Part shown: positions 28,324 through 36,650 of the stretch, piece after piece | Position numbering within the stretch: position 1 is the first letter of the stretch | Layout: each line of letters begins with the position of its first letter | From: Anabaena azotica FACHB-119 | GTDB taxonomy: Bacteria > Cyanobacteriota > Cyanobacteriia > Cyanobacteriales > Nostocaceae | Length of the DNA stretch: 64,000 nucleotides | Direction of reading: 5' to 3' | Assembly: GCF_014697625.1 (NCBI RefSeq) | Contig: NZ_JACJSG010000004.1 | Location: 124,001-188,000 of the forward strand | The notes under the pieces: model-generated | The model's input: the letters and a program-made list of their open reading frames with translations, nothing else | Told to the model about the DNA's origin: nothing | Databases searched by the model: none | Translations under genes and position numbers: made by a program

Positions 28324-28629
28324 ATGACTAGTCAACTAACTTTAGGTTGGTTAATTCGGAATGGAAGAAAAAGTATTGGTTTGAGTCAAAGTGAACTATG
28401 TAAGGAATTATCCAAGCACGGCATACAAATTGATTACCACCAACTTTCTAAGATTGAAAATGACAGAATTGATGTCCGCAATCGCTCCTACGACAAGTTA
28501 ATTTTGGCAATCTCCAATATCTTCACTTTAGACCCAACATATCTTGAAGAAATTTGCCAACAAACAGAAATTCAACCGTTAGATTTGAGTCAAGGAATTT
28601 TCCCAATTTACATTAAGGATTTGAAATAG
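28324..28629 (+). CDS. XRE-family HTH protein, 101 aa
   Basis: TLGWLIRNGRKSIGLSQSELCKELSKHGIQIDYHQLSKIENDRIDVRN is a Cro/CI-like helix-turn-helix. The C-terminal segment FTLDPTYLEEICQQTEIQPLDL is family-typical. AAAAGGATTTAGGC precedes the ATG. Upstream GGTGGGTCGCTCCCACC (28278-28294) forms a hairpin, perhaps a terminator or operator. Confidence 0.8.
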   Translation: MTSQLTLGWLIRNGRKSIGLSQSELCKELSKHGIQIDYHQLSKIENDRIDVRNRSYDKLILAISNIFTLDPTYLEEICQQTEIQPLDLSQGIFPIYIKDLK

Positions 28630-28636
28630 AGGAAAT

Positions 28637-28849
28637 ATGCAATATCGACAAGTTCAAATAACAATCGCTAAAGACGGAACTATCACCGAGCAGGTTATTA
28701 ATGGTGTTGGTAATAGTTGTACAGAACTCACTGCCGGGTTAGAAAATGAGTTGGGTAAAGTTGAATCACAGGAACTGTTACCTGAATACTATCAACAATC
28801 CATTGAACTGCAAACTCAAGAGGATGAAACCCTATGGCAAAGCAGTTAA
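28637..28849 (+). CDS. DUF2997 protein, 70 aa
   Basis: MQYRQVQITIAKDGTITEQVINGVGNSCTELTAGLENELGKVES follows the DUF2997 pattern of a small beta protein with GxGxxCxxLTxxLExxLG. In cyanobacterial chromosomes DUF2997 genes often neighbour DUF1257 (ycf35) genes, as also here (29737). The role is unknown. Confidence 0.75.
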   Translation: MQYRQVQITIAKDGTITEQVINGVGNSCTELTAGLENELGKVESQELLPEYYQQSIELQTQEDETLWQSS

Positions 28850-28895
28850 AACATTTCTGCCATTTCTGCGTGTTCAAAATTAGCGATCGCTGTGG

Positions 28896-29019
28896 ATGAA
28901 TAATTACTACTGCTATAACTGCGGCGCTGATTTCTCCAGAGATAAACCCTGGAAACTTGCCTATTTGTTGTCCTTGTTGTGGAATTCCTTATGAAGATGA
29001 GGAAAATGAAATTTATTAA
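28896..29019 (+). pseudogene. Zinc-ribbon protein broken by a frameshift
   Basis: ATG 28896 reads MNNYYCYNCGADFSRDKPW with a CxxC pair, then goes out of frame. The neighbouring frame resumes NLPICCPCCGIPYEDEENEIY-stop, with the second CxxC pair. Together they form one complete four-Cys zinc ribbon of about 40 aa. A single-base change near 28950 (AACCCTGGAAAC) would explain it; programmed shifting or sequencing error cannot be ruled out. Confidence 0.6.
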
Positions 29020-29030
29020 TGCTGTCGCTT
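29018..29030 (+). promoter_or_regulatory. GCTGTCGC motif 2
   Basis: AATGCTGTCGCTT, 26 bp before ATG 29057, then TTGAGTTTGATTTT; overlaps the stop codon of the broken zinc-ribbon frame. Confidence 0.6.
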
Positions 29031-29056
29031 TTTGAGTTTGATTTTGAGGAAAATTC

Positions 29057-29413
29057 ATGAAACTACTAACAAAGCAACCTAGAAGCAAATTTTGGGGAGA
29101 ATTGGCAGATACATCTAAAAAGTATCAGGACGAAATTGCAAAATTGGAGGATCAGCGTCAAAATGAATTGGAAGAAAATCTTAAGTATTTATCAAACATT
29201 GCTTTACTAGCTTTGATTAGAGAAGCTAATAATCTTAAACAACAATGGCGAGATAAATACTTGCATAATAAGCCCAGTAATCGCACTGATAAAGAGCTAG
29301 ATAGCGCTGAATTTGTAGTTGATGCAATACGCTCTATCCTAATTGATAGAGGAATAACATATTGTTCAGTTCGTGATGCTTTAGTCAAAGGTGATGAAGT
29401 TTTTCTGAAGTAG
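29057..29413 (+). CDS. Hypothetical protein, 118 aa
   Basis: MKLLTKQPRSKFWGELADTS followed by a long charged helix (KLEDQRQNELEENLKYLSNIALLALIREANNLKQQW) and SAEFVVDAIRSILIDRGITYCS. Unknown function. GAGG precedes the ATG; the gene is preceded by motif 2. Confidence 0.65.
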   Translation: MKLLTKQPRSKFWGELADTSKKYQDEIAKLEDQRQNELEENLKYLSNIALLALIREANNLKQQWRDKYLHNKPSNRTDKELDSAEFVVDAIRSILIDRGITYCSVRDALVKGDEVFLK

Positions 29414-29486
29414 TTGAATTTGCGATCGCACCAAAGCGATCGCATCAACGCGAATGTGGACAACTAATCACTAATGACGAATAACT

Positions 29487-29669
29487 ATGTTTACCTTCCC
29501 CTACAAGTTGACTGTAAAAATTGGCAAATACCCACCTAAAGGTATCATTCACAAATGCGACTTTTGGTTTTACAAGAATCTGCCTTTCTGGAATTTGAAA
29601 TTTTTGATTGCATGGGAGAACAATTATCACTTTGTAGACTGGAGTGATGAAGAGTTTATTCCTTTTTAA
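29487..29669 (+). CDS. Hypothetical protein, 60 aa
   Basis: MFTFPYKLTVKIGKYPPKGI then CDFWFYKNLPFWNLKFLIAWENNYHF. Aromatic-rich with no recognisable family. The ribosome site is poor; an overlapping antisense frame (29445-29630) has no support. Confidence 0.45.
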   Translation: MFTFPYKLTVKIGKYPPKGIIHKCDFWFYKNLPFWNLKFLIAWENNYHFVDWSDEEFIPF

Positions 29670-29736
29670 GCTTTTCGTGCTTTCCTTTGAAATTACAGTA
29701 TCTTACCGTTCAATCTCATCAATTTAGGAGCAGAAT

Positions 29737-30150
29737 ATGTCTCATTTAACCCATATCAGAACGACTATCAAAAACCAACAAGTTCTAGAGAAAACCTTGA
29801 GCCAAATGATTGAAGATGGACTTAACGGCATTCTCGCAGGAGCAAAACTAGAGCATAACACCGAAATTCATGATCCTTTCGGGAATAGCAAAGTAGCAGA
29901 ACTTGTTATTAGACGATTACAAAGCTTTCAGGGAGGCTACGATTTTGGATTTAAGCTTAGTGATTCTGAAGAGTTTGAGTTTTTAACCCGTGATGGTTCA
30001 AAGTGGGATGCTCATAAGTTCATGGAAGCTTTAACCCCTTGGTATGCGAGGGAGAATGCGATCGCTAGTTTAGTTGCCCAAGGATTTGATATTGAATCTA
30101 TTCATGAGGAAAACGGCGAGGTCAAAATTAAAGCTGGTAAATGGAATTAG
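29737..30150 (+). CDS. DUF1257 (Ycf35-like) protein, 137 aa
   Basis: MSHLTHIRTTIKNQQVLEKTLSQM matches the DUF1257/Ycf35 start (MSHF...I.T...D...L...L). The C-terminal half reads ELVIRRLQSFQGGYDFGFKLSD and LTPWYARENAIASLVAQGFDIES. AGGAGCAG precedes the ATG at good distance. Ycf35 is a conserved plastid/cyanobacterial protein of unknown function; here it accompanies Ycf46-like and DUF2997 proteins. Confidence 0.8.
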   Translation: MSHLTHIRTTIKNQQVLEKTLSQMIEDGLNGILAGAKLEHNTEIHDPFGNSKVAELVIRRLQSFQGGYDFGFKLSDSEEFEFLTRDGSKWDAHKFMEALTPWYARENAIASLVAQGFDIESIHEENGEVKIKAGKWN

Positions 30151-30200
30151 ATACTAAGTTGTCTATTTGAATATAACGCGATCGCCTCAATTAACTTAGA

Positions 30201-30250
30201 AGCGTGTTGACGAAACTTAATGTATTAAAGTTAATTTTCGTTGACACGTG
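30201..30250. repeat. Imperfect inverted repeat upstream of the CheD-like gene
   Basis: GTGTTGACGAAACTTAAT and TTAATTTTCGTTGACAC-type arms face each other around GTATTAAAG. It lies in a 150-bp gap before 30301 and could be an operator or promoter region for the ligase operon. Confidence 0.4.
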
Positions 30251-30300
30251 TTTATCTAAAGACTTAGATTTTCCCTAGAGAGAATAGCCTGATAATTGCT

Positions 30301-30777
30301 ATGTACAACAAAGCTATGCCATATCAAATTCAACAAGCCATAGGCAATAGTCCTCTAGCAGTAAACGAACGATACTGGGGAGAGGCTGAAATCATTAATT
30401 TTGGAGCAATGACAAGCTGTATTGCAATAATTGGTCAAAGACCAAGTGTTAACCGAGTTACAGGTATACATCTATCGATATTTAGCAATGATGAAACGCC
30501 TGTTTTTGACCCAGCGTCTAACGTCTTGGGTCAAGTGAACAATATTATGAGAAATGCAGTTAATTTGAGAGCGTGTTTAGGAAGAATAGATTTTTGGCAA
30601 GGAAACCAGTCACAACAAGTTCAAAACTTCTTTATCCAATTGATGACTGAACTTGATATTCTTACGTGGGTACAACTTGTTGATGGAACATTAAATGTAA
30701 GATTCAACAATCAGAAAAATACTATCCAATATCAACATAAAAATGGTGCATGGACTGATGTGCCATACGTAGATTAA
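30301..30777 (+). CDS. Hypothetical protein, 158 aa, possibly CheD/CNF-like fold
   Basis: Start at 30301 or at the second Met (MPYQIQQAIG, 30316). INFGAMTSCIAIIGQRPSVN followed by TGIHLSIFSNDE has the Cys then His spacing of CheD/CNF1-type deamidases (GSCVAV...H). The rest (RACLGRIDFWQGNQSQQVQN) is not recognised. Enzymatic activity is speculative. It is followed by a good terminator at 30797-30830. Confidence 0.6.
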   Translation: MYNKAMPYQIQQAIGNSPLAVNERYWGEAEIINFGAMTSCIAIIGQRPSVNRVTGIHLSIFSNDETPVFDPASNVLGQVNNIMRNAVNLRACLGRIDFWQGNQSQQVQNFFIQLMTELDILTWVQLVDGTLNVRFNNQKNTIQYQHKNGAWTDVPYVD

Positions 30778-30796
30778 CAGCTAGAAGTAAAATTAT

Positions 30797-30830
30797 TCCC
30801 CTATTGAGCAATCAGTAGGGGATTATTTTT
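30797..30830 (+). terminator. Rho-independent terminator
   Basis: TCCCCTA (30797-30803) pairs with TAGGGGA (30816-30822), followed by TTATTTTTT. Confidence 0.8.
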
Positions 30831-30869
30831 TATGGTAGTATTTGGAGTAATTATGGTGCAAATGTACTT

Positions 30870-31703
30870 ATGAAATGCCAACTCGCAAATATTTATAGCC
30901 CGACTAAAAACTACGGCATTAGCAATTGGTTTTCAACTCCGAAATTGGACGGTATTCGGGGGTTGTATATTTCTGGTCAGGGATTAATAAGCCGTACATT
31001 AAAAACAAAATATGTCGGACTTAAACATATTGAGAATGTTTGCGCCCAGATAGCACAAGCTGGTTATGTTATTGATGGAGAGCTTTACATACCCAATGAA
31101 AAGTTTGATGTTATATCAGGAATAGTCCGCGATCGCAAATACGACATCGCCCAAAAACAGCGCGTCCAGTTCCATGTATTTGCTCTATGGAAAGACAACA
31201 GCACATGGACAAATACAGAAGCAATGGTTAGTAAAATTCAAGAAATAATTCCCGGCAATCAATTAGCAGTCGTAGCAGTGCCGTACACAGTTATCGAAAG
31301 TGATCCGGTGATTGTGCAAGCCCAAAACCAACTTAATAAAGATTTCGGTGCTTCTCTGGAAGGAACGATGTTAAGACATCCAGACGTAGCCTATTATCAG
31401 GGGCGATCGCAACATCTACTGAAAGTGAAAAACTTTGAGAAAGGTGAGTTTATTATCACAGACTTTCATAAAGGTACTGGCAAGTATTCTAATAACCTGG
31501 GTAAACTTTCTATTGAAGGTGTAGTTGGTGAAGTTACCGTAAAATCCAAAGTTGGAACTGGATTTACAGATACAGAAAGATCAGAGATTTGGAATAATCA
31601 ATCTAAATATATTGGAAATAAGATTGAGATAATTTATATGGGTGTCACCAACGGAACGCAAAGGAGTTTAAGACATCCAGTATTTTCTAAATTCTTGAAA
31701 TAA
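30870..31703 (+). CDS. ATP-dependent DNA ligase
   Basis: A 277-aa small ATP-dependent ligase. Motif I FSTPKLDGIRG has the adenylated Lys25; VIDGELYIPNEKFD is motif III; EGTMLRHPDVAYYQGRSQHLLKVKNF covers motifs IV and V; the C-terminus has an OB-fold-like GTGKYSNNLGKLSIEGVVGEVTVK. T7/phage-like length. It seals nicks, fitting the primase and RNase H as a replication set. Cyanobacterial chromosomes normally use NAD-dependent LigA, so this is element cargo. Confidence 0.9.
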   Translation: MKCQLANIYSPTKNYGISNWFSTPKLDGIRGLYISGQGLISRTLKTKYVGLKHIENVCAQIAQAGYVIDGELYIPNEKFDVISGIVRDRKYDIAQKQRVQFHVFALWKDNSTWTNTEAMVSKIQEIIPGNQLAVVAVPYTVIESDPVIVQAQNQLNKDFGASLEGTMLRHPDVAYYQGRSQHLLKVKNFEKGEFIITDFHKGTGKYSNNLGKLSIEGVVGEVTVKSKVGTGFTDTERSEIWNNQSKYIGNKIEIIYMGVTNGTQRSLRHPVFSKFLK

Positions 31704-31781
31704 ATTAAGCTTTTCTATTGACCAGTACAGATATAGTACATTACTCTATAAGTATTCATTCTGTTCACAAAGAATAGCTTT

Positions 31782-32366
31782 ATGCCTACTACTTTAACCA
31801 GAAAAGATGCGCTTAATGAACTGAAAGCTAAAATCCTTCGTGATGATTTAAATGATTTTGGTGGAACTGAATCTTCAGATGGTGCGCCTCTGACTTTCAA
31901 ATCTTCTTCAACCACAACTTTGGATGAGAAACGGATTCTATCTCTTGATGCGTCTTTGCGTAAGTCTGAGATTAAGTCTACTCCCGATGATGATGGTATG
32001 TTGCCCGCGAACTATCAAATCCCTGAAAATCGGATTGTTCAGCAACAAACTTTAGCTGAGGCATTTAACACTGGCGATCGCCTCAAAGCTGAAGCGATCG
32101 TTGAAAAACTCAAGACGATTTATCCCAGTATTTTGGGTTTAAATACATTTGGTTTAAATACACAGCCAACGGGGAAATTTACCGATTTAGCTAATGAGGT
32201 GAAAGCCGCAGATTTCAGTATTGATGTGCAAGCAATATTCACCAAGCTGGACGAAGTGAAAGTCTATAACGTTAGCGCACCCAACGACCCGTACACCGGG
32301 ACTTTGATTATCGCAAAAGCCTCTGATGGATTAGTAATAGGGCAAACTCTGAGAGTTACTACCTAA
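31782..32366 (+). CDS. Hypothetical protein, 194 aa
   Basis: MPTTLTRKDALNELKAKILR, then a low-complexity Ser/Thr/Asp-rich linker (GGTESSDGAPLTFKSSSTTT), a helical middle and a beta-rich end (TGTLIIAKASDGLVIGQTLRVTT). No family is recognised. Followed by a hairpin and the Calx-beta-like gene. Confidence 0.65.
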   Translation: MPTTLTRKDALNELKAKILRDDLNDFGGTESSDGAPLTFKSSSTTTLDEKRILSLDASLRKSEIKSTPDDDGMLPANYQIPENRIVQQQTLAEAFNTGDRLKAEAIVEKLKTIYPSILGLNTFGLNTQPTGKFTDLANEVKAADFSIDVQAIFTKLDEVKVYNVSAPNDPYTGTLIIAKASDGLVIGQTLRVTT

Positions 32367-32390
32367 ACCTATTTGAGTGATTTGGTTCAC

Positions 32391-32414
32391 CCCCGGACTA
32401 TTGATAGTTCGGGG
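32391..32414 (+). terminator. Strong hairpin between two genes
   Basis: CCCCGGACTA-TTGA-TAGTTCGGGG, 10-bp stem with one G-U, then ATTGTTTATT. It may be a terminator or partial read-through site before the 32436 gene. Confidence 0.7.
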
Positions 32415-32435
32415 ATTGTTTATTAAAAGGGGATT

Positions 32436-33377
32436 ATGTCAGGGATTTTACAATTTAGCAAACCAATTTACACTATTACTGAGTCTGGTAAATGGGTAGG
32501 CGATGCCGTCACTGTTATACGCACAGACGGCTCGGAAGGTGAAGTGAGTGTTAAAGTAACTGGCAAAACTGAAAGCGCCACAGTTGGTAAAGATGTTGAG
32601 AAAATTAGCCAAGTCCTAACATGGGCTGATGGTGATACTGAACCAAAATTAGTAGATATTAAACCAGTCCTTGATAAATATGAAGAGGGTGAAGAATTTT
32701 TAAGTTTGACGCTGGGCAGTATTAAAAAAGCCAAATATGCCAGTGTCAAAACTTGCCAATTGGTAATTATTGATGAAAAACAATATGCGGTAACAGATGT
32801 TTTAAAAATATATCCTCCATCGCAACAGCCACCGATCAATCCTATCAATGGTTATAGATGGACACAGCTTAATAATCAGGGAAATCCTATAGAAAACTGG
32901 CATTTTAGGGATGAATGGAATTATTGGTTGTCTGATCCATACTTTTTCAGTAATCAATTGAGAGATATTAATGCTGATAAAATCATTCCTTTTGTGTCTT
33001 TCATTGATATAGTTGATGGAGGTAATCCGCAAGAAATTTTTGTTGATACATTATCCTATAATCTGCGGATTTATGATGGCACTGCACCAGCAGGTACGAA
33101 ATGGGTGGCGAAGGTTTTAAAAAATGGCACGACATTTGTAAACTTTTTGGATACTACATCAAATGTTATCCTTAACAACGCCAACCAGAATGTTGAATTT
33201 ACTAACTTTAGTTTTCAATATAGTACAGGTGAGTTGAATGCTTGGAAACTAGAAAAAGGTGAAACATTAGACTTACAATTCAATAGAATAGGCGAAATCC
33301 CAAAAATAGACTTTACTTACTCATTAAAGTACAGAAAAGTAATGAGAGCTTCTAACCCAAGTATTTACGGTATGTAA
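32436..33377 (+). CDS. Calx-beta-like domain protein, 313 aa
   Basis: Residues about 1-115 form a Calx-beta-type repeat: FSKPIYTITESGKWVGDAVTVIRTDGSEGEVSVKV, VTWADGDTEPKLVDIKP-like strand, GEEFLSLTLGSIK. The rest (WTQLNNQGNPIENWHF, LRIYDGTAPAGTKW, KIDFTYSLKYRK) is beta-rich and unknown. Calx-beta domains occur in adhesins and phage tail/baseplate proteins; here a surface or virion-like role is possible but unproven. AAAAGGGG precedes the ATG. Confidence 0.7.
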   Translation: MSGILQFSKPIYTITESGKWVGDAVTVIRTDGSEGEVSVKVTGKTESATVGKDVEKISQVLTWADGDTEPKLVDIKPVLDKYEEGEEFLSLTLGSIKKAKYASVKTCQLVIIDEKQYAVTDVLKIYPPSQQPPINPINGYRWTQLNNQGNPIENWHFRDEWNYWLSDPYFFSNQLRDINADKIIPFVSFIDIVDGGNPQEIFVDTLSYNLRIYDGTAPAGTKWVAKVLKNGTTFVNFLDTTSNVILNNANQNVEFTNFSFQYSTGELNAWKLEKGETLDLQFNRIGEIPKIDFTYSLKYRKVMRASNPSIYGM

Positions 33378-33402
33378 TTTATCGTTAACAAAGTATAAAT
33401 TA

Positions 33403-33433
33403 AATCCCCTACAGACAACTATAGGGGATTTTT
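33403..33433. terminator. Bidirectional terminator
   Basis: AATCCCCTA (33403-33411) and TAGGGGATT (33422-33430) followed by TTT, between convergent genes (33377 end and 33456 end). Confidence 0.8.
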
Positions 33434-33455
33434 AATTTGTAACGATTGTCTGAAA

Positions 33456-33980
33456 CTATGCTGCTTTTGAAAACAAATAGCTGAGTTCAGGAATATCTTT
33501 AGCTAGCTTCCAGTTAGTGCGATCGCTCCACAAAGGAGTTGTTTCAGTTAAGCCTTTACTGAGAAGTTCAGACTCTTTGAGTTGAACTGGCTTGCCGTCA
33601 ATTTGCATATGCCATAAATTTTCGGAGCTACTTGCTAGTAGTTCAGGAGGGATTGGCGGAGGTGATTTAGTGTTACCTGCTTCAGATTGATTTTGAGATT
33701 GCAAAGTAGAAGGTTCAGGTTCAATTGAGAATGTATTTGCAAATTTAAACACTGCTTTCCGTCTAGCAGCGATTCTAATCACTTCTCCAGTTTTGGGATT
33801 TCTGCCGTCACGTTCGGGTAAATCTTTGTGAGAGAAAACACCAAATTTTTCTATGCGAACAGATTCACCCTTGCGGAGTGAGAGTTGCACAAAATTAATG
33901 AATGATTCGAGAACACCATCAATATTTGCTTTGCTGTAGCCAGTTGCATTTTGAATATATTCAGATAGTTGGGTATTCAT
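33456..33980 (-). CDS. HU-family DNA-binding protein fused to a GYF_2-like domain
   Basis: From MNTQLSEYIQNATGY (start 33980; a GTG at 34010 gives a 10-aa longer form). Residues 1-90 are an HU/IHF fold: INFVQLSLRKGESVRIEKFG, DGRNPKTGEVIRIAARRKAVFKF. After a Pro/Ser linker comes LWHMQIDGKPVQLKESELLSKGLTETTPLWSDRTNWKLAKDIPEL, the GYF_2 (DUF4339) peptide-binding pattern. An HU-GYF fusion can anchor DNA to a proline-rich partner, perhaps the replication or RNA polymerase complex. Confidence 0.8.
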   Translation of the reverse strand: MNTQLSEYIQNATGYSKANIDGVLESFINFVQLSLRKGESVRIEKFGVFSHKDLPERDGRNPKTGEVIRIAARRKAVFKFANTFSIEPEPSTLQSQNQSEAGNTKSPPPIPPELLASSSENLWHMQIDGKPVQLKESELLSKGLTETTPLWSDRTNWKLAKDIPELSYLFSKAA

Positions 33981-34030
33981 AGGTGTAGATGAAAGACAAT
34001 CAAGCTTCACATGATTATAGCTAATTATAG

Positions 34031-36646
34031 TTATTTAAAGAAAAGATATTCTTTAATTTCTTCATCAGTCATGCTCAAATCAAAAAGTGTAACTTCAGTT
34101 GTTTTAGAATCCTTGAATCTGGTTGAATAAATTTTCATCGTCTTAGTAGTTCCTGGGAGCATATAAGGTCTGTGATTTTCACCGATATTACCCAAATGGA
34201 ACCAACCTATTTGGGTTTTTGCAGCTTCCCATTTCATTTCAAGGGCTAAATATTGCTTGCCAGAAACTTCACGAATGTAGGCGCGAACCATCACCTCTTG
34301 CCCTTTCCAAGGGGTTTTTTGTGGTGCAGACCAAGAACCGTGTTGAACAGCATAACAAACAATAACCTTAGCTTCCTCTGGCTTAGAATTTTTCAGTTTT
34401 TCCACAATTTCGTCAGCGAAGATCATAAATACTAATCCAGCATCCCCTGTTTCTGCTTGATGTGCAACTGCCCAATAAGCACTGACCCAAGACATCGGCT
34501 CATAAAAAGTACCGTCAGATTTGGGAGTTTCCAGAATGTTTGGTTTACTGGCCTTCGTTGCCTCCGCTACTTCACGAATCAATCTAGTAGAACCATCATT
34601 AGCTTCTTTCCATTCAATAGCCTTTCGCATTGCAGCCCGGTAGGTATCCCGATGAGCGATCGCTATCTGCAATTGTTCCGGTGCATAACCCACATCATTG
34701 AACAACACCTTTTCATAGGTTCTTGGTGAAGAATCAAGCCGGAGGTCTGGTGCTTTCCATTTGGAATTAACTGTTTGCACTATGCGAGATATAGTATCAA
34801 GGGCATCTGGTTTAACTGCACATGGGCGATCGCGGTAACAAGCTGGGTCTTTAAAATCCTTGAGCCAGGGAGATTCAGCACCTTGTTCATCTAAGAACTT
34901 CTTGACAGCATCTAACCCATTGGTGTTATTGGGATAGGCAGATTTCAATGAGTCAACGGCAATTTGCACCTGCTGGGAGAGGAAGTCAATAATCCGCATT
35001 TCCTCATCTTGTTTCTGTTCACCGCCAGCAGGAATATTCAGTACAACTTGCTCACAACCCCCAGAACGCGCCCGTGCCAAAAGCGAGGCAACAACCCCGG
35101 TTAAATCGTTCATTGAGTTGATTGCAATTTCTTGTAAGTTACCAGTCAGTGCCATTTTGGGGAATTTCTTTGTGGCTGGGGGTTCGTCGAAGTTAGCGAT
35201 CGCTTCCCTCATGTTGGGGTACGCACTGCTCTTAATAAGTTGAATAAAATCCCCGTCAGTATCCCGCCCCAGGTTTAGCAGTAGTAATCGTGGTGCGGAC
35301 ATGATGCCCGTGCTGTTGATGTAGGTTCCTTCGTGAATGTTTTCCCACAACTGGCAATCTCCCCAGTGCCGCATGGGGTTACAAAACACAATGTAATCAC
35401 CTTCTTCAAGGTCAGGAGCGCAAAATACTTTCCTACCTTTGATTCGTCCATCAGGTAAAACAATGTGGTAGTGAGCAAGTGACTCGTCAGGTTGTGCCAT
35501 CAAACTGTAGAACCGCACCCCCGCAGCTTTAGCCAAATTTAGCCAGACAGCTTGCATTCGCTCTTTCACCCGCCGCACAACATAGGGGTGCAGCAGCAAA
35601 ATTCCTGCTTTGTCTGCCTGGATAATGCGAATCATCGTGTTTTCATATTCAGCTTCACTCTGAAGTTTGTCTGACCCTTCCTCAAGTTCTGCTTCTGCTT
35701 CCGACTGGTCGATTCTTAGGATTTCGGCTAGGTCAGTGATGGAGTTATAGGCTTTGGATAGGCGATCGCACTTTTCTTCAAGACGACTAATAATTTTGTC
35801 TTTTTGTAAAGTTTCAAAATCAAACCACTGAAACAACATCCATCCTGGTTTGGCTCTACGTTCCTCAGCTTCAAACACCAAACCCATAAGAATCTTTCCT
35901 TCGTGGTTGCCAAGCGCTGGCTTGTTACCTTTTAGTGAGGATAGTGGAATTACTAAATCAGCGCCAAAACTATCAAGCTTGGGGTTGTAAGCGATTGTGC
36001 CTTTACCAATCCACTGACCCCAAAGTGCAGCGCGAAACTGCAAGGGTCTACCTTCATCTACATAATTGTTATCACCATCTGGGTCAGCAGGCAGTCCCAA
36101 CAGTTGCATAAGACGTTTACTCGCCTTGGCGTGGGAATCACCACTTTCCCAGTGAATATTGTTTACTTGGTCATCCAAGAAATTAGCATCTGCGTCTCTG
36201 GCTTCGTCGTCTACAACAATATATTTCATCTGCAAGTAAACAAGTTTCTTACAGCCAGTATGCAGAATTGACCCATAGATAATGCGTTTCCACTGGTCTT
36301 TAGCAGCCTCGCCGTAGTATTTCTTTCCTACAGTTGTTTTATTGGCAAGCGTGAATCTTCCATGATTACGGGAGCCGCTAGCCATGTCTAAGAAAAATGC
36401 CGCTTCATATCCTTTTGGCTTGAATGGATCTAGCGATCGCGGGTTAGTTTCAGTTTTATCTATTTCCCCAATACAAAACTCTGTTCTGGGGTGCAATCCA
36501 GCAAGTAATATATTCCGACTAACTACTGGCGGCGCTTCTGACCAGTTTTTATTTTTGCAACTCCACACCTGCCATTCAGAAACAGTTTCAATTCTACCCT
36601 GAGAACCATCTGGTAAATATCTTGTGTTTTTAAATTGAATAGTCAT
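34031..36646 (-). CDS. Two-barrel RNA polymerase (QDE-1/YonO-like)
   Basis: An 871-aa single-chain polymerase related to eukaryotic RNA-dependent RNA polymerases and phage YonO. First barrel: QFRAALWGQWIGKGTIAYNP (residues about 203-222), matching the RdRP block QIRxGGxKGxxAVDP with the catalytic-site Lys. Second barrel: DYIVFCNPMRHWGDCQLWEN (417-436; RdRP xRNPxxHxGD) and LLLNLGRDTDGDFIQL (454-470), whose DTDGD at 462-466 is the Mg-binding DbDGD signature. C-terminal part is helical and unassigned. It starts 4 bp after the 520-aa gene, so they form one operon. Probably transcribes element genes on its own; DNA versus RNA template unknown. Confidence 0.82.
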   Translation of the reverse strand: MTIQFKNTRYLPDGSQGRIETVSEWQVWSCKNKNWSEAPPVVSRNILLAGLHPRTEFCIGEIDKTETNPRSLDPFKPKGYEAAFFLDMASGSRNHGRFTLANKTTVGKKYYGEAAKDQWKRIIYGSILHTGCKKLVYLQMKYIVVDDEARDADANFLDDQVNNIHWESGDSHAKASKRLMQLLGLPADPDGDNNYVDEGRPLQFRAALWGQWIGKGTIAYNPKLDSFGADLVIPLSSLKGNKPALGNHEGKILMGLVFEAEERRAKPGWMLFQWFDFETLQKDKIISRLEEKCDRLSKAYNSITDLAEILRIDQSEAEAELEEGSDKLQSEAEYENTMIRIIQADKAGILLLHPYVVRRVKERMQAVWLNLAKAAGVRFYSLMAQPDESLAHYHIVLPDGRIKGRKVFCAPDLEEGDYIVFCNPMRHWGDCQLWENIHEGTYINSTGIMSAPRLLLLNLGRDTDGDFIQLIKSSAYPNMREAIANFDEPPATKKFPKMALTGNLQEIAINSMNDLTGVVASLLARARSGGCEQVVLNIPAGGEQKQDEEMRIIDFLSQQVQIAVDSLKSAYPNNTNGLDAVKKFLDEQGAESPWLKDFKDPACYRDRPCAVKPDALDTISRIVQTVNSKWKAPDLRLDSSPRTYEKVLFNDVGYAPEQLQIAIAHRDTYRAAMRKAIEWKEANDGSTRLIREVAEATKASKPNILETPKSDGTFYEPMSWVSAYWAVAHQAETGDAGLVFMIFADEIVEKLKNSKPEEAKVIVCYAVQHGSWSAPQKTPWKGQEVMVRAYIREVSGKQYLALEMKWEAAKTQIGWFHLGNIGENHRPYMLPGTTKTMKIYSTRFKDSKTTEVTLFDLSMTDEEIKEYLFFK

Positions 36647-36650
36647 ATTC

